A DNA stretch of 64,000 bases, taken from positions 1,128,091 to 1,192,090 of the forward strand of contig CATQHB010000002.1 of NCBI GenBank assembly GCA_958295765.1. The letters run 5' to 3'. The notes under the pieces were generated by a model. It searched no databases. It was not told the DNA's origin and was given only the letters and a program-made list of their open reading frames with translations. The translations under genes were made by a program, and so were the position numbers. This DNA comes from an uncultured Dehalococcoidia bacterium (GTDB lineage Bacteria > Chloroflexota > Dehalococcoidia > Lucifugimonadales > UBA3495). This document shows, in pieces, positions 44,407 through 52,921 of this stretch. Position 1 is the first letter of the stretch, and the number at the start of each line of letters is the position of its first letter.

Positions 44407-46787
44407 TGACAACGATGACCACCTGGCTGAACAGCGACTTCATCCAATCAACCCGGGAAAAATGCCGCCGGGCCAGGCTGTTGCCGTGGCTGCTTTGCTA
44501 CGTCCTCCTGGTGGAAATCGCCTTTCAATTTCTCCTGAAAACCTGGTCGGAAGTCCTGGAAATTCTGCTGTTTGCGGCGATCCTGGCGGTCTTTCTGGCG
44601 CTGAAGTTCGTCGCCGAAGGGCCGCGGGGCTGGCTGCGCATATTGACCGACACCTGGACGCAGCGGCTTGCGGCCCTGTTCATCCTGGGCATTATGATTT
44701 CCTTCCTGTGGGGCGACCATTCGACGCGCTCGATTTTGGCGTTTTTACGCCTGCCTACCTATCTGGTAATCATCGCCATGGTGGTGGAAACCCTCCGGGA
44801 GGAGAAAAGAATACCGTCCTTCGCCTGGACGATCCTGGTCGGCATCACCCTGGTATTTATGCTGGTATTGGTGGAGTTTTACTTCGGCAGCGATGCGGTG
44901 GGACTGAAATGCACGGACGTGCCCAGGTGCGAGCACTACAAGATGGACGGCTGGCACTGGGAGGGACTGCTCGACCGCTCGACGGATATTGAAGTGTTCA
45001 CCCGGCACGGGGGAAATCTGAACGCATCCGTAATCGCCGAAGCCTATGGACTCAGCCGATTGGGGCTGTTCTCCATACTGGCCTATGCTTTGGGCATCGG
45101 CCTGATTATAACCTCGGGACGCTGGCGCTCCCGGTTGATTGCCGGCAGCCTGCTGGCGGTAGTCGCCTTCGGTATATTCATCAGCGGGTCCCGCTCGGGC
45201 ACCCTGGCCCTGCCCATTGTGTTGGCGGCCTTCCTGGCGCTGAGCGCGGTTTCGCTGCCCCGCTCGGTAGTTCGATTGACGGTTGCCGGCGTAGCGGTGC
45301 TGGCGGCGGGTTTTCTGATGCTGCTGGTGCTGCCCACCGGCTTCACGACATTTGACCGCATCTCCCAGGAGGAGGCGCCTAAATACGAGATCGGCGAGGC
45401 CGCAGTCAGGGGTGAGGCGGCAGAGCAGCGGGTGGGAACGCCGGTCATCGCCTACCTGGTGCAAGACGAGTCTCACCTTGCTGACGACGATCCGATTCAG
45501 CCCTGGTATTGGCAGCGGGCCAACGCCCAACCCAACGATGCCAACGCGCCCGACGAGGCCACCTGGACCCAGGTTAAGGGCGCCCCGACCGGGGAATACA
45601 ACGCGACCGGGAATGACCGGGGCAAGTTCCTGCGCAGCTACGTGTACTATGAAAAGAACGGCTCCCTTTACCGGGCCGAGACGCCCGCCATTGGCCCGAT
45701 ACAAGAGGCGTTGGTACCCGTCGCGGAGTTGCCCGTTGTTGAGCCGGTAGAGGAGGAACTACCCGCCGTTGAGTCAACAGACTCAGAATTGCCAACCGTT
45801 GAGACGGTAGAAGCGGAGCCGCCTGCCGTTGAGTCGGCAGAGGAAGAGTCGCCCGCCGGTGAGTCAACAGAGGAGGAACTGCCCGCCGGTGAGTCAACAG
45901 AGGAGGAACTGCCCGCCGGTGAGTCAACAGAGGAGGAACTGCCCGCCGGTGAGTCAACAGAGGAGGAACTGCCCGCCGGTGAGTCAACAGAGGAGGAACT
46001 GCCCGCCGGTGAGTCAACAGAGGAGGAACTGCCCACCGTTGAGCCAGTGGAGGAGGAACTGCCCACCGTTGAGCCAGTGGAGGAGGAGCTACCCGCCGTT
46101 GAGTCAGTGGAGGAGGAACCACCCGCCGTTGAGTCAGTGGAGGAGGAACCACCCGCCGTTGAGTCAGCAGAGGAAGAACTACCCGCCGCTGAGCCAGTGG
46201 AGGAGGAACCACCCGCCGTTGAATCAGCAGAGGAGGAGGCACCCGCTGTTGAGTCAGCAGAGGAAGAGCCACCCGCCGTTGAAGTTAATCTTACCCTGGA
46301 TCAACCGAGAATCAGCAATTGGATGCTGGCTCTGGAGTTATTCACCGATAACCCGGTGGGAGGCAGTGGCTTCAGGACCTTCCAGCCGGAAGCACTCGAT
46401 CGGTTCCGGGGCGCCATCGACGTCGCTGTCCACGACGTCGGTGTCCACAACGGCTACCTACAGGTACTCTCCGAATCGGGATCGATCGGAACACTCCCGT
46501 TGCTGGCGGTCCTGGCGTGGTCTTTATGGATGATGTGGCGGCTGGCGCCCGGCGCTTCTACCGATGCCATTTTGTGGCGGAACGCCTTTCTGAGCGCCTT
46601 CGTCGCCTTCCTGGCTATGAATGTGGTTGATACTCATACCGAAGACCGCTTCTTTTGGACGGTGTTGGCCTTCGCCGCCGTGGTTGAGGTCTGGAACCGT
46701 CAAAGAAACTCGCCGGAGCAGCAACCTGAGGACAAACCGGCGGAACCGGGGCCGGCGTCCGCCGGGGCGGGGAGCGCCGGGCGATGA
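44406..46787 (+). CDS. O-antigen ligase-like protein with one Ig-like module and acidic decapeptide repeats
   Basis: A 793-residue membrane protein. The first ~320 residues hold about nine helices, the last ~160 hold the Wzy_C-type region: NWMLALELFTDNPVGGSGF, then VHNGYLQVLSESGSIGTL and more helices, as in WaaL/Wzy ligase-polymerases. The external loop between them is hugely expanded: a 94-residue module (45420-45701) and eighteen 10-residue repeats (45732-46271). The family attaches or polymerises undecaprenyl-linked glycans; whether this one is ligase or polymerase is not clear. It overlaps the next glycosyltransferase by ATGA. The C-terminus is Pro/Ala/Glu-rich. Confidence 0.8.
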   Translation: MTTMTTWLNSDFIQSTREKCRRARLLPWLLCYVLLVEIAFQFLLKTWSEVLEILLFAAILAVFLALKFVAEGPRGWLRILTDTWTQRLAALFILGIMISFLWGDHSTRSILAFLRLPTYLVIIAMVVETLREEKRIPSFAWTILVGITLVFMLVLVEFYFGSDAVGLKCTDVPRCEHYKMDGWHWEGLLDRSTDIEVFTRHGGNLNASVIAEAYGLSRLGLFSILAYALGIGLIITSGRWRSRLIAGSLLAVVAFGIFISGSRSGTLALPIVLAAFLALSAVSLPRSVVRLTVAGVAVLAAGFLMLLVLPTGFTTFDRISQEEAPKYEIGEAAVRGEAAEQRVGTPVIAYLVQDESHLADDDPIQPWYWQRANAQPNDANAPDEATWTQVKGAPTGEYNATGNDRGKFLRSYVYYEKNGSLYRAETPAIGPIQEALVPVAELPVVEPVEEELPAVESTDSELPTVETVEAEPPAVESAEEESPAGESTEEELPAGESTEEELPAGESTEEELPAGESTEEELPAGESTEEELPAGESTEEELPTVEPVEEELPTVEPVEEELPAVESVEEEPPAVESVEEEPPAVESAEEELPAAEPVEEEPPAVESAEEEAPAVESAEEEPPAVEVNLTLDQPRISNWMLALELFTDNPVGGSGFRTFQPEALDRFRGAIDVAVHDVGVHNGYLQVLSESGSIGTLPLLAVLAWSLWMMWRLAPGASTDAILWRNAFLSAFVAFLAMNVVDTHTEDRFFWTVLAFAAVVEVWNRQRNSPEQQPEDKPAEPGPASAGAGSAGR
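45420..45701 (+). other. Ig-like module, single copy, in ligase-like protein 1
   Basis: Encodes 94 residues from AEQRVGTPVIAYLVQD to PAIGPI. Landmarks: PWYWQRAN, then a TW..V.GA turn, NDRGKFLRSYVYYEKNG and YRAETPAIGPI. The pattern W-x-W-x-R-x ... TW-x-x-x-x-G-A ... Y-x-x-x-D-x-G-K-x-L-R-x-x-V-x-Y resembles the Ig-like repeats of bacterial surface proteins. Three homologous copies lie in the protein at 56514. Confidence 0.7.
45732..46271 (+). repeat. eighteen 30-bp tandem repeats coding acidic decapeptides
   Basis: Exactly 540 bp in frame, coding units of the type P-A-(V/G)-E-S-(T/V/A)-E-E-E-(L/P). Six consecutive units (PAGESTEEEL, about 45852-46031) are practically identical in DNA, implying recent expansion by slippage. 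The array is a highly acidic, Pro-containing, probably extended spacer outside the membrane. Confidence 0.9.
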
Positions 46788-47923
46788 AAGTCATCGTAGA
46801 TTTGCTCTTTATCGTGCCGGGCCGCAACCGGGGGACGCAAACCTATGTGGACAGCCTGCTGCCCGAGCTGGCCGCGCTGCCGGACGTAGATTTGGTATGC
46901 ATCACCAACCGGCTGAATCACCGCTATTACGCGGAACAGCTGGGCCTGCAATGCTGGGCGGCTCCCGTCGCCGGCTCCCGTCGGCCCTTCCGCGTCCTCT
47001 ACCAGCAGTTCCTGATGAGCGCCGCGGCGAAAAGGCTGGGGGGAGACGTGCTGTTCTGCCCCGGCTATCTTTCGCCCGCTTTTCCCACACTGCCCACGGT
47101 GGTTGTCCTCCATGACCTGAACTTCCGGGATATTCCGCAGGTCGTTTCGGCCACCCGGCGCCTGCTCTTCAACCTGCTGGCGCCGCCCGCCGTCCGTCGC
47201 GCCTCCGCCGTCATCACTATTTCCGCGTTCAGCAAGGAACGCATCGCCGGCGGGCTGCGCGGCGCCGGCGAAAAGGTTGCGGTCGTGCACTACGGGCCGT
47301 TGGCAAACCCCGAAATCGCCGGGGCCGACTGGCCGGCCGTAAAGGCGAAATACGGCGTCCGGGGCGATTACTTTCTGTCGGTTTCCAGCGGCGACCCGCA
47401 CAAGAACATCCAACGGCTGGCCCAGGGCTTTGTCGCGGCGCAGCGCCGAAGTCCCGGCACGGAACAACTGGTACTGGTCGGCCACCGGTTGGACGCCGAA
47501 CTGGACGCCTGGCTGCGCCGGGAGGGTTTCAGCGACGCGGTGGTCGCCACCGGATTCGTATCCGAGGCGGAGAAAATCGCCTTTTTGCGAAACGGCCTGG
47601 CCTATTTTTTCCCGTCCCTGTACGAAGGATTCGGCTTGCCGGCGCTGGAGGCTCAGTCCTGCGGCCTGCCCCTGGCGGCGTCAAGATACGGCAGCCTGCC
47701 GGAGGTCTGCGGCCAGGGGGCCGTCTATTTTGACGCTATGTCCGTTGAGAGTATCGCCGACACCTTCCTGGAACTGCGCGATGACGGCGAATTGCGCGAT
47801 AGCCTGATTCAGGCCGGATATGATAACGTGTTACGGTTTTCCTGGCGGCGCGCGGCGCAAGAAACGCTGGCGGTTCTCCAGGACGCGGTGGCGCGCCGAG
47901 CGGCCCTGGCTGGTGCCGGATGA
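46784..47923 (+). CDS. glycosyltransferase family 4-type, GT-B fold
   Basis: A 379-residue GT-B glycosyltransferase. N-terminal half IVDLLFIVPGRNRGTQTYVDSLLP, with VVVLHDLNFRDIPQ; C-terminal half with FLSVSSGDPHKNIQRLAQGF and the donor-binding motif FPSLYEGFGLPALEAQSCGLPLAAS (E-x7-E). Retaining enzymes of this group use nucleotide-sugar donors at the inner membrane face. The ATG overlaps the ligase stop (ATGA), its stop overlaps the methyltransferase ATG by four bases. Sugar specificity unknown. Confidence 0.88.
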   Translation: MKVIVDLLFIVPGRNRGTQTYVDSLLPELAALPDVDLVCITNRLNHRYYAEQLGLQCWAAPVAGSRRPFRVLYQQFLMSAAAKRLGGDVLFCPGYLSPAFPTLPTVVVLHDLNFRDIPQVVSATRRLLFNLLAPPAVRRASAVITISAFSKERIAGGLRGAGEKVAVVHYGPLANPEIAGADWPAVKAKYGVRGDYFLSVSSGDPHKNIQRLAQGFVAAQRRSPGTEQLVLVGHRLDAELDAWLRREGFSDAVVATGFVSEAEKIAFLRNGLAYFFPSLYEGFGLPALEAQSCGLPLAASRYGSLPEVCGQGAVYFDAMSVESIADTFLELRDDGELRDSLIQAGYDNVLRFSWRRAAQETLAVLQDAVARRAALAGAG

Positions 47924-48777
47924 TGGATTACGAACGCATTAAGGCGGAAACCGCCGCTTACGATGACCTGGCGACCGCCCGGATGCGCGCCGGCATCGGC
48001 GCGGTTGCCCGAGACCTGGTGGGAGCGGACCTGTCCGACCGCTTTCGGCAAGGCATCAATGTCGGCCAATTTCCGCAACCGGTTTCCCGGTGGATCGATT
48101 CGGCCACTGACGCGGTCGCGCATCTGGCGGCTTATAAATGGCTTAGCCCAATTGAGGACAGCCTCTTTGTGCAACTGGGTGGTTCCGGCTCCCACGCCAT
48201 CAAGGCTCTGATGGCTGGGGCGCGTCGGTCCGTTCTGATTACTCCTTCAGTCGAGGAGGGCCAACTGGCCCGCGAGATGGGGACATTCCTGGGCCTGGGC
48301 GGCAAACTCGAGGTCGTAATCGGGATCGGGGAACGTCTCCCTTTTGCATCCGGCTCGGTAGATAGGGTTTTCGGCGGCGGCACCCTGCACCACGTCAATT
48401 TGGCAGAAGGGATTACCGAATTGTCCAGGGTATTGAGCGCGGGAGGACGGGCCGGCTTCGCGGAACCACGGCTCAATTTCATATACCGGCTTTTTGAAGT
48501 AACCGGAATCAGGCAATTCGTCAGAGAGCCGGGGGCACAGTGTTACCCCTTGAACGTTTCCGACATCATGGAAAATGTAGAAGGCCGTTTCAGAATAGCA
48601 CAATGCCAGGCGTCCGGAGGCCCCACCCGCTATGGTATCGTTGGGTTGACGCGAGGACTAAAGATAAAAGTACCGGTCGTAGCAGCTCTAACGGCGCAAA
48701 CTTGCGAAACCCGAATACTATCGGCGCTCCGGCTGGATTCCATGCTTGGCGGCCTCGCCGTTTTGCTGGAAAAGTGA
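47920..48777 (+). CDS. SAM-dependent methyltransferase (Methyltransf_11-like)
   Basis: A 285-residue class I methyltransferase-like protein. The first SAM strand reads LFVQLGGSGSHAIKALMAGA instead of the usual E/D-x-G-x-G-x-G, followed by a plausible VIGIGERLPFASGSVDRVFGGGTLHHV (post I and IV motifs) and LSAGGRAGFAEPRLN. So the fold is recognisable but the glycine loop is atypical. Translationally coupled to the glycosyltransferase before it; likely decorates the glycan. Codon use looks less GC-biased from about 48550 on. Confidence 0.7.
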   Translation: MMDYERIKAETAAYDDLATARMRAGIGAVARDLVGADLSDRFRQGINVGQFPQPVSRWIDSATDAVAHLAAYKWLSPIEDSLFVQLGGSGSHAIKALMAGARRSVLITPSVEEGQLAREMGTFLGLGGKLEVVIGIGERLPFASGSVDRVFGGGTLHHVNLAEGITELSRVLSAGGRAGFAEPRLNFIYRLFEVTGIRQFVREPGAQCYPLNVSDIMENVEGRFRIAQCQASGGPTRYGIVGLTRGLKIKVPVVAALTAQTCETRILSALRLDSMLGGLAVLLEK

Positions 48778-48883
48778 TAACTTGGCGCGTCCTGTTCTGT
48801 GCCTTATGGGGTATTATATGGTAGATTAGAGGGGCCAACGCGGCGGCAGGCCGCCAAGCCCAGCGTCCCGGAGTTTGCCCGGA

Positions 48884-49630
48884 ATGAAAATATCCATCGT
48901 TACGCCGGTACTCAACGACGTTCGCGTCGGGCGTACTATCGAGTCCGTACTGGCGCAGCAGCATAAGCACGAGGTGGAAGTCATCGTGGTGGACGCCGGC
49001 TCCACCGATGGCACGCTGGCGATTCTGGAGCGATACCGGGGCCGGATTGACGTACTCATCAGCGAGCCGGACCAGGGTATCTACGACGGTATGAACAAGG
49101 GCATCAGCTACGCCACCGGCGAGGTGGTCGGGATTCTGAACAGCGACGACCGCTACAACGACCCGCTGGTGCTGCGGGACGTGGCCGACACCTTTGGCGG
49201 GGATGAGGCGGTTGACGCCTGCTATGGCGACATGGTGTATATTGACGAGGCCGGCAAGCTGGTGCGAAGCTGGAAGGCCGGCCGAAATCACCCGGCCGGC
49301 TGGTACTCCGGCTGGATGCCGCCGCATCCGACTTTCTTTGTCCGGCGGCAGGTCTATGAACGGTACGGCGCCTTTGACTTGCAGTATCCCATCGCCGCCG
49401 ACTATGAACTGATGTTGCGCCTGATGCTCAAGCATAAAATCAGCGTAAAATACCTGGACCGGGTGATGGTGGAAATGGCGCCGGGCGGCACTTCCACCAA
49501 ATCCCTCAAGAACATCATCAAGGCCAACCTGGAGGTGGGCCGGGCTTGCCGCCGCCACGGCCTGTGGCAGATGTTCCTGGTTCCCGTATTAAAGCCTTTT
49601 CGCAAGCTGTTCCAGCTCAAGCTGACCTGA
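48884..49630 (+). CDS. glycosyltransferase family 2
   Basis: A 248-residue GT-A enzyme: KISIVTPVLNDVRVGRTIESV, VIVVDAGSTDGTLAIL (nucleotide-binding Asp), EPDQGIYDGMNKGI, VVGILNSDDRYND (DxD-like metal site) and HPTFFVRRQVYERYGAFDL (C-terminal acceptor region). Typical of WcaA-like sugar transferases in O-antigen or exopolysaccharide loci. The frame is open to a TTG at 48875; the ATG at 48884 is preceded by GGAG with normal spacing and is chosen. A 105-bp gap with a TATTAT at 48812 precedes it. Confidence 0.9.
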   Translation: MKISIVTPVLNDVRVGRTIESVLAQQHKHEVEVIVVDAGSTDGTLAILERYRGRIDVLISEPDQGIYDGMNKGISYATGEVVGILNSDDRYNDPLVLRDVADTFGGDEAVDACYGDMVYIDEAGKLVRSWKAGRNHPAGWYSGWMPPHPTFFVRRQVYERYGAFDLQYPIAADYELMLRLMLKHKISVKYLDRVMVEMAPGGTSTKSLKNIIKANLEVGRACRRHGLWQMFLVPVLKPFRKLFQLKLT

Positions 49631-49643
49631 GGGGGAGCGCTCA

Positions 49644-50597
49644 ATGAACATCGTTGTTGCCGGGGCCGGGGGCTTTATCGGCCACCACCTCGTCAAGCGG
49701 CTGAAAGCCGAAGGCCACCGGGTCCGGGGCGTGGACCTCAAGCATCCTGAGTTCGAGGATACTCACGCCGACGAGTTCGTGATTGCCGACCTGCGTAATT
49801 TTGAGGGCTGCCTGCAAGCCACCGACGGCATGGACGACGTGTACCAACTGGCCGCCGATATGGGCGGCATCGGCTACATCAGCGCCAACTACGCCTTCCT
49901 GACCCGCAACAACACCCTCATCAACAGCCACATGCTGGAAGCGGCGCGGGTTTCCCGGGTGAAACGCTACCTCTACACCAGTTCCGCCTGCGTCTATCCC
50001 AGCTTTCTCCAGGACTCCGAGGACGTTAAACCGCTCCGGGAAAACCAGGCCATCCCCGCCGACCCGGAGAAGGGCTACGGGTGGGAGAAGCTGTTCGCCG
50101 AGCAGTTGACCGCCTATTACCAGGAGGAATGTGGCCTGGACGCGCGCATTGTCCGTTTCCACAACATCTACGGCCCCTTGGGAACCTATGACGGCGGCAA
50201 GGAGAAGGCGCCGGCGGCCATCTGCCGCAAGGTGGCCCTGGCTGCGGACGGCGCCGGCATTGAGGTGTGGGGCGACGGCGAACAGACCCGCAGTTTCTGC
50301 TACATCGACGACTGCATTGAAGGGTTGCGGCGCATTATGGAATCGGGCTACACCAGGCCGGTGAATCTGGGCACCGAGGAACTGATTACGGTCAACCAGT
50401 TGGTGGATGCCGTGTGCGCCGCCGCCGGCAAGAAGCTGTCCCGCCACCATGACCTGACCAAGCCCCAGGGCGTCCGGGGTCGCAACAGCGACAACACGGT
50501 GCTGAACGAAGTCATCGGCTGGCAGCCGGAAATCACCTTCCAGGAAGGCATCAAACCCACCTACCGCTGGATTGCCGGGGAACTGGCGAAGTGGTAA
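49644..50597 (+). CDS. GDP-mannose 3,5-epimerase-like NAD-dependent epimerase
   Basis: A 317-residue extended SDR enzyme: IVVAGAGGFIGHHLVKRL (GxxGxxG), the YQLAADMGGIGYISANYAF segment, catalytic TSSACVYP and YGWEKLFAEQL (Y-x-x-x-K), RFHNIYGPLGTYDGGKEKAPAA, FCYIDDCIEGLRRIM and VRGRNSDN near the end. The last three match plant and actinobacterial GDP-mannose 3,5-epimerase, which makes GDP-L-galactose and GDP-L-gulose. It shares the locus with nucleotide-sugar dehydrogenases. Starts 13 bp after the glycosyltransferase; a terminator-like hairpin follows. Confidence 0.87.
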   Translation: MNIVVAGAGGFIGHHLVKRLKAEGHRVRGVDLKHPEFEDTHADEFVIADLRNFEGCLQATDGMDDVYQLAADMGGIGYISANYAFLTRNNTLINSHMLEAARVSRVKRYLYTSSACVYPSFLQDSEDVKPLRENQAIPADPEKGYGWEKLFAEQLTAYYQEECGLDARIVRFHNIYGPLGTYDGGKEKAPAAICRKVALAADGAGIEVWGDGEQTRSFCYIDDCIEGLRRIMESGYTRPVNLGTEELITVNQLVDAVCAAAGKKLSRHHDLTKPQGVRGRNSDNTVLNEVIGWQPEITFQEGIKPTYRWIAGELAKW

Positions 50598-50613
50598 AAA
50601 TCCTTTTGCTGAG

Positions 50614-50638
50614 CGGGCCGTTCCCCCCGGCCCGTTTT
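50614..50638 (+). terminator. intrinsic terminator after the epimerase gene
   Basis: CGGGCCG (50614-50620) and CGGCCCG (50628-50634) form a perfect stem with a seven-base loop, followed by TTTT (50635-50638). It separates the first half of the locus from the dehydrogenase genes. Confidence 0.7.
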
Positions 50639-50668
50639 CGTCCTACGGGGTAAAAAGGAGCTACGGTA

Positions 50669-51937
50669 TTGGACTCAGGGAAAGTTACGGTTATCGGAGC
50701 GGCCGGGCACGTTGGGCTGGCAATGTCCCTGGTTCTCACCCACGCCGGCTATAAAGTCAACGGCGTGGACCTCAACACGGAATATAATCAACTGATTATG
50801 TCCGGGGTAATGCCGTTTCAGGAAAACGGCGCGCCGGAGCTTTTGGCCGAGGCTATGGACACCGGACGGCTCACGATGACCGGGGGGCTGGACGATGTAC
50901 CGTCGTCGCGCTATGTAGTAATTATGGTCGGCTCGCCCACCGACCAGCACCTGAACCCGGTCTTGGACAACCTGTACCGGCTGATTGAAAGTTTGGCTTC
51001 GCGCCTGCTGCCCGGGCATATCGTCATACTCCGCAGCACGGTGACTCCGGGTACGACCGGCCGCGTACGCAACAAGCTGGAAACCCTGACCGGCTTGACC
51101 GAAGGCCGGGACTTCCATCTGGTTTATGCGCCGGAACGGGTGGTACAAGGCCGAGCGATTGAGGAGACGGCGGTTCTGCCGCAGCTGATTGGAGCTTTTG
51201 ACGAAAATTCCTACCATTTGACCAGCAGCTTTTTCAAGACATTTTCGTCAGGCGAAAACATTATGCTCACGCCGGTTGAGGCTGAGCTGGGCAAGCTCAT
51301 CACCAATATGACGCGCTACGTTTCCTTTGCATTGGCTAATGAATTCTATCTGATTGGCAACCTGTATGACGCGAATATAAACCGCATTATAGACGCTTGC
51401 AACTATGACTACCCCCGTCTAAATCTGCCAACGCCAGGCCCGAATGTGGGCGGGCCGTGCCTGTACAAAGATGGGTGGTTCCTGGTTGAAAGGATTCCAT
51501 TCCAGGAGTTAATTAGCACCGCATTTCACATCAACGAAAGTATGCCGATGCAAATTGTACAGCAGTTGGAGAAATTTGATGGAATTTGTCGGGTAGCTAT
51601 ATTGGGCATGACTTTCAAGGCCGATTCCGACGATATCCGTAACTCGTTGAGTTTCAAACTGCTGCACCAGTTGGAGCGGTTGGGTTATGAGTGTATAACC
51701 GTCGAACCGCATCTGAAAAACTACGCTCCCCTCTCTGACCTGAAAGGGTGCGACGCCGTCGTTCTGATGACGCCCCATCGGGAGTTCAAAAACCTGCCAG
51801 CGATTACGGAAGCGGTTGACAATGAAAATTGCGTTTACGTGGATATATGGGGCTTTTGGGATGAGATGCGCTACCGTTCCGCAAACGGCATTTTCCGCAG
51901 CGGGCCGAGGGAGGGAGAACCCGGATGCGTGTTCTGA
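50669..51937 (+). CDS. nucleotide-sugar 6-dehydrogenase (WecC-like)
   Basis: A 422-residue UDP-glucose/UDP-ManNAc/GDP-mannose dehydrogenase family protein that oxidises the C-6 hydroxyl to a uronic acid. N-terminal NAD loop VTVIGAAGHVGLAMSLVL (slightly variant GxAGxVG), ILRSTVTPGTTGRVRN, YAPERVVQGRA, the catalytic loop NVGGPCLYKDGWFL with the Cys, and C-terminal FKADSDDIRNSLSF. Closest in motifs to WecC-type. TTG start with AAGGAG at 50655-50660. It lies right after a terminator, so a new transcript may start here; it overlaps the next gene by 13 bases. The middle part (51200-51850) is more AT-rich than its neighbours. Confidence 0.87.
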   Translation: MDSGKVTVIGAAGHVGLAMSLVLTHAGYKVNGVDLNTEYNQLIMSGVMPFQENGAPELLAEAMDTGRLTMTGGLDDVPSSRYVVIMVGSPTDQHLNPVLDNLYRLIESLASRLLPGHIVILRSTVTPGTTGRVRNKLETLTGLTEGRDFHLVYAPERVVQGRAIEETAVLPQLIGAFDENSYHLTSSFFKTFSSGENIMLTPVEAELGKLITNMTRYVSFALANEFYLIGNLYDANINRIIDACNYDYPRLNLPTPGPNVGGPCLYKDGWFLVERIPFQELISTAFHINESMPMQIVQQLEKFDGICRVAILGMTFKADSDDIRNSLSFKLLHQLERLGYECITVEPHLKNYAPLSDLKGCDAVVLMTPHREFKNLPAITEAVDNENCVYVDIWGFWDEMRYRSANGIFRSGPREGEPGCVF

Positions 51938-52890
51938 TTGCCGGCAGTGAGGGTTCGCTGATGCAGCAGGTAATCCCCGGCCTGCTGGCTGACGGCCACC
52001 AAGTCCGCGGCGCCGATAACCTCGGCCGCTATGGGGCGGTCAACCGGCGGCGGGATTACGAGTTCTGCGAGGGAGACCTTTGCGACCCCGGTTTTGTTGC
52101 GACGGTGTGCCCCGGCATAGACGCCGTCATCCAGTCCGCCGCCCAGCTTTACGGCATACGGGGCTTCCATTCCAAGTCGGCGGACATTCTATCCAAAGAT
52201 ATGCAACTCCACATTAACCTGCTCCAAACGGCGTCCGCCCTTCCGGTTGAGCGCTTTGTGTATATATCCTCCTCGATGGTTTATGAGCGGAGCGAGGAAC
52301 ATCCGTCCCGCGAGGATATGGTACGGGATATGCCGGCGCCGCTGACCGACTACGGGCTTTCCAAACTGGTGGGGGAACGGCTTTGCCAGGCCTTCGGACG
52401 CGACTACGGCCTGCCTTACACCATCTGGCGGCCCTTCAACATCATAACCCCTTATGAGGCGGCGGAGAGTGAACCCGGCATATCTCACGTATTCTCCGAC
52501 TTCATAGCCAAGCTGCTGGTGCAGCGGCAAAACCCCATGGACATCCTCGGCGACGGGGAGCAGGTGCGCTGCTTTACCTGGATTGAGGAAGTGGCCTCCG
52601 CCATAGCCAAGTTTTCCTTTGACCCGATTACCCTGGGCCAGGCCATCAACCTGGGGAACCCGGAGCCGGTAACGATGAAAGAGCTGGCCCGCCGGATTTT
52701 CCGAAAAGGCCAGGAACGGGGAATAATTGACCCCGGCGCAACCCTGAGTTTCAACTTCCAGAGCATCTATGACGATGACGTGCGGCGGCGCATACCCGAT
52801 ATTGGGCTGGCGGCGCAACTCCTGGGCTGGCGCCCGTCCGTTACGCTGGATGAGGCGCTGGATCGGTGCATCGACCACGTAACGCAATAA
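51925..52890 (+). CDS. NAD-dependent epimerase/dehydratase family protein
   Basis: A 321-residue SDR: IAGSEGSLMQQVIPGLL occupies the Rossmann loop but lacks the third glycine of GxxGxxG; VIQSAAQLYGIRG, YISSSMVYE, catalytic YGLSKLVGE, RPFNIITPYE and the C-terminal NLGNPEPVTMKELARR follow the family pattern. It probably converts a nucleotide sugar formed by the dehydrogenases on both sides. ATG lies within the end of the preceding gene, so the two are coupled. Confidence 0.82.
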   Translation: MRVLIAGSEGSLMQQVIPGLLADGHQVRGADNLGRYGAVNRRRDYEFCEGDLCDPGFVATVCPGIDAVIQSAAQLYGIRGFHSKSADILSKDMQLHINLLQTASALPVERFVYISSSMVYERSEEHPSREDMVRDMPAPLTDYGLSKLVGERLCQAFGRDYGLPYTIWRPFNIITPYEAAESEPGISHVFSDFIAKLLVQRQNPMDILGDGEQVRCFTWIEEVASAIAKFSFDPITLGQAINLGNPEPVTMKELARRIFRKGQERGIIDPGATLSFNFQSIYDDDVRRRIPDIGLAAQLLGWRPSVTLDEALDRCIDHVTQ

Positions 52891-52921
52891 GCCGGCAACC
52901 GGGTTCAACGGGAGACGTTGC

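Noticed and set aside
45732-46271. Resemblance to a CRISPR array (30-bp direct repeats)
   Set aside because: Repeats are contiguous with no spacers, in frame within a coding sequence, and no cas genes are present.
45574-46272. 232-codon minus-strand frame of PPLLTQRR-like repeats
   Set aside because: Mirror image of the acidic repeat array in the ligase-like gene; open only because of the 30-bp periodicity.
48778-48883. Promoter TATTAT before the family 2 glycosyltransferase
   Set aside because: No -35 element at suitable distance; the gap is short and the operon may simply continue.
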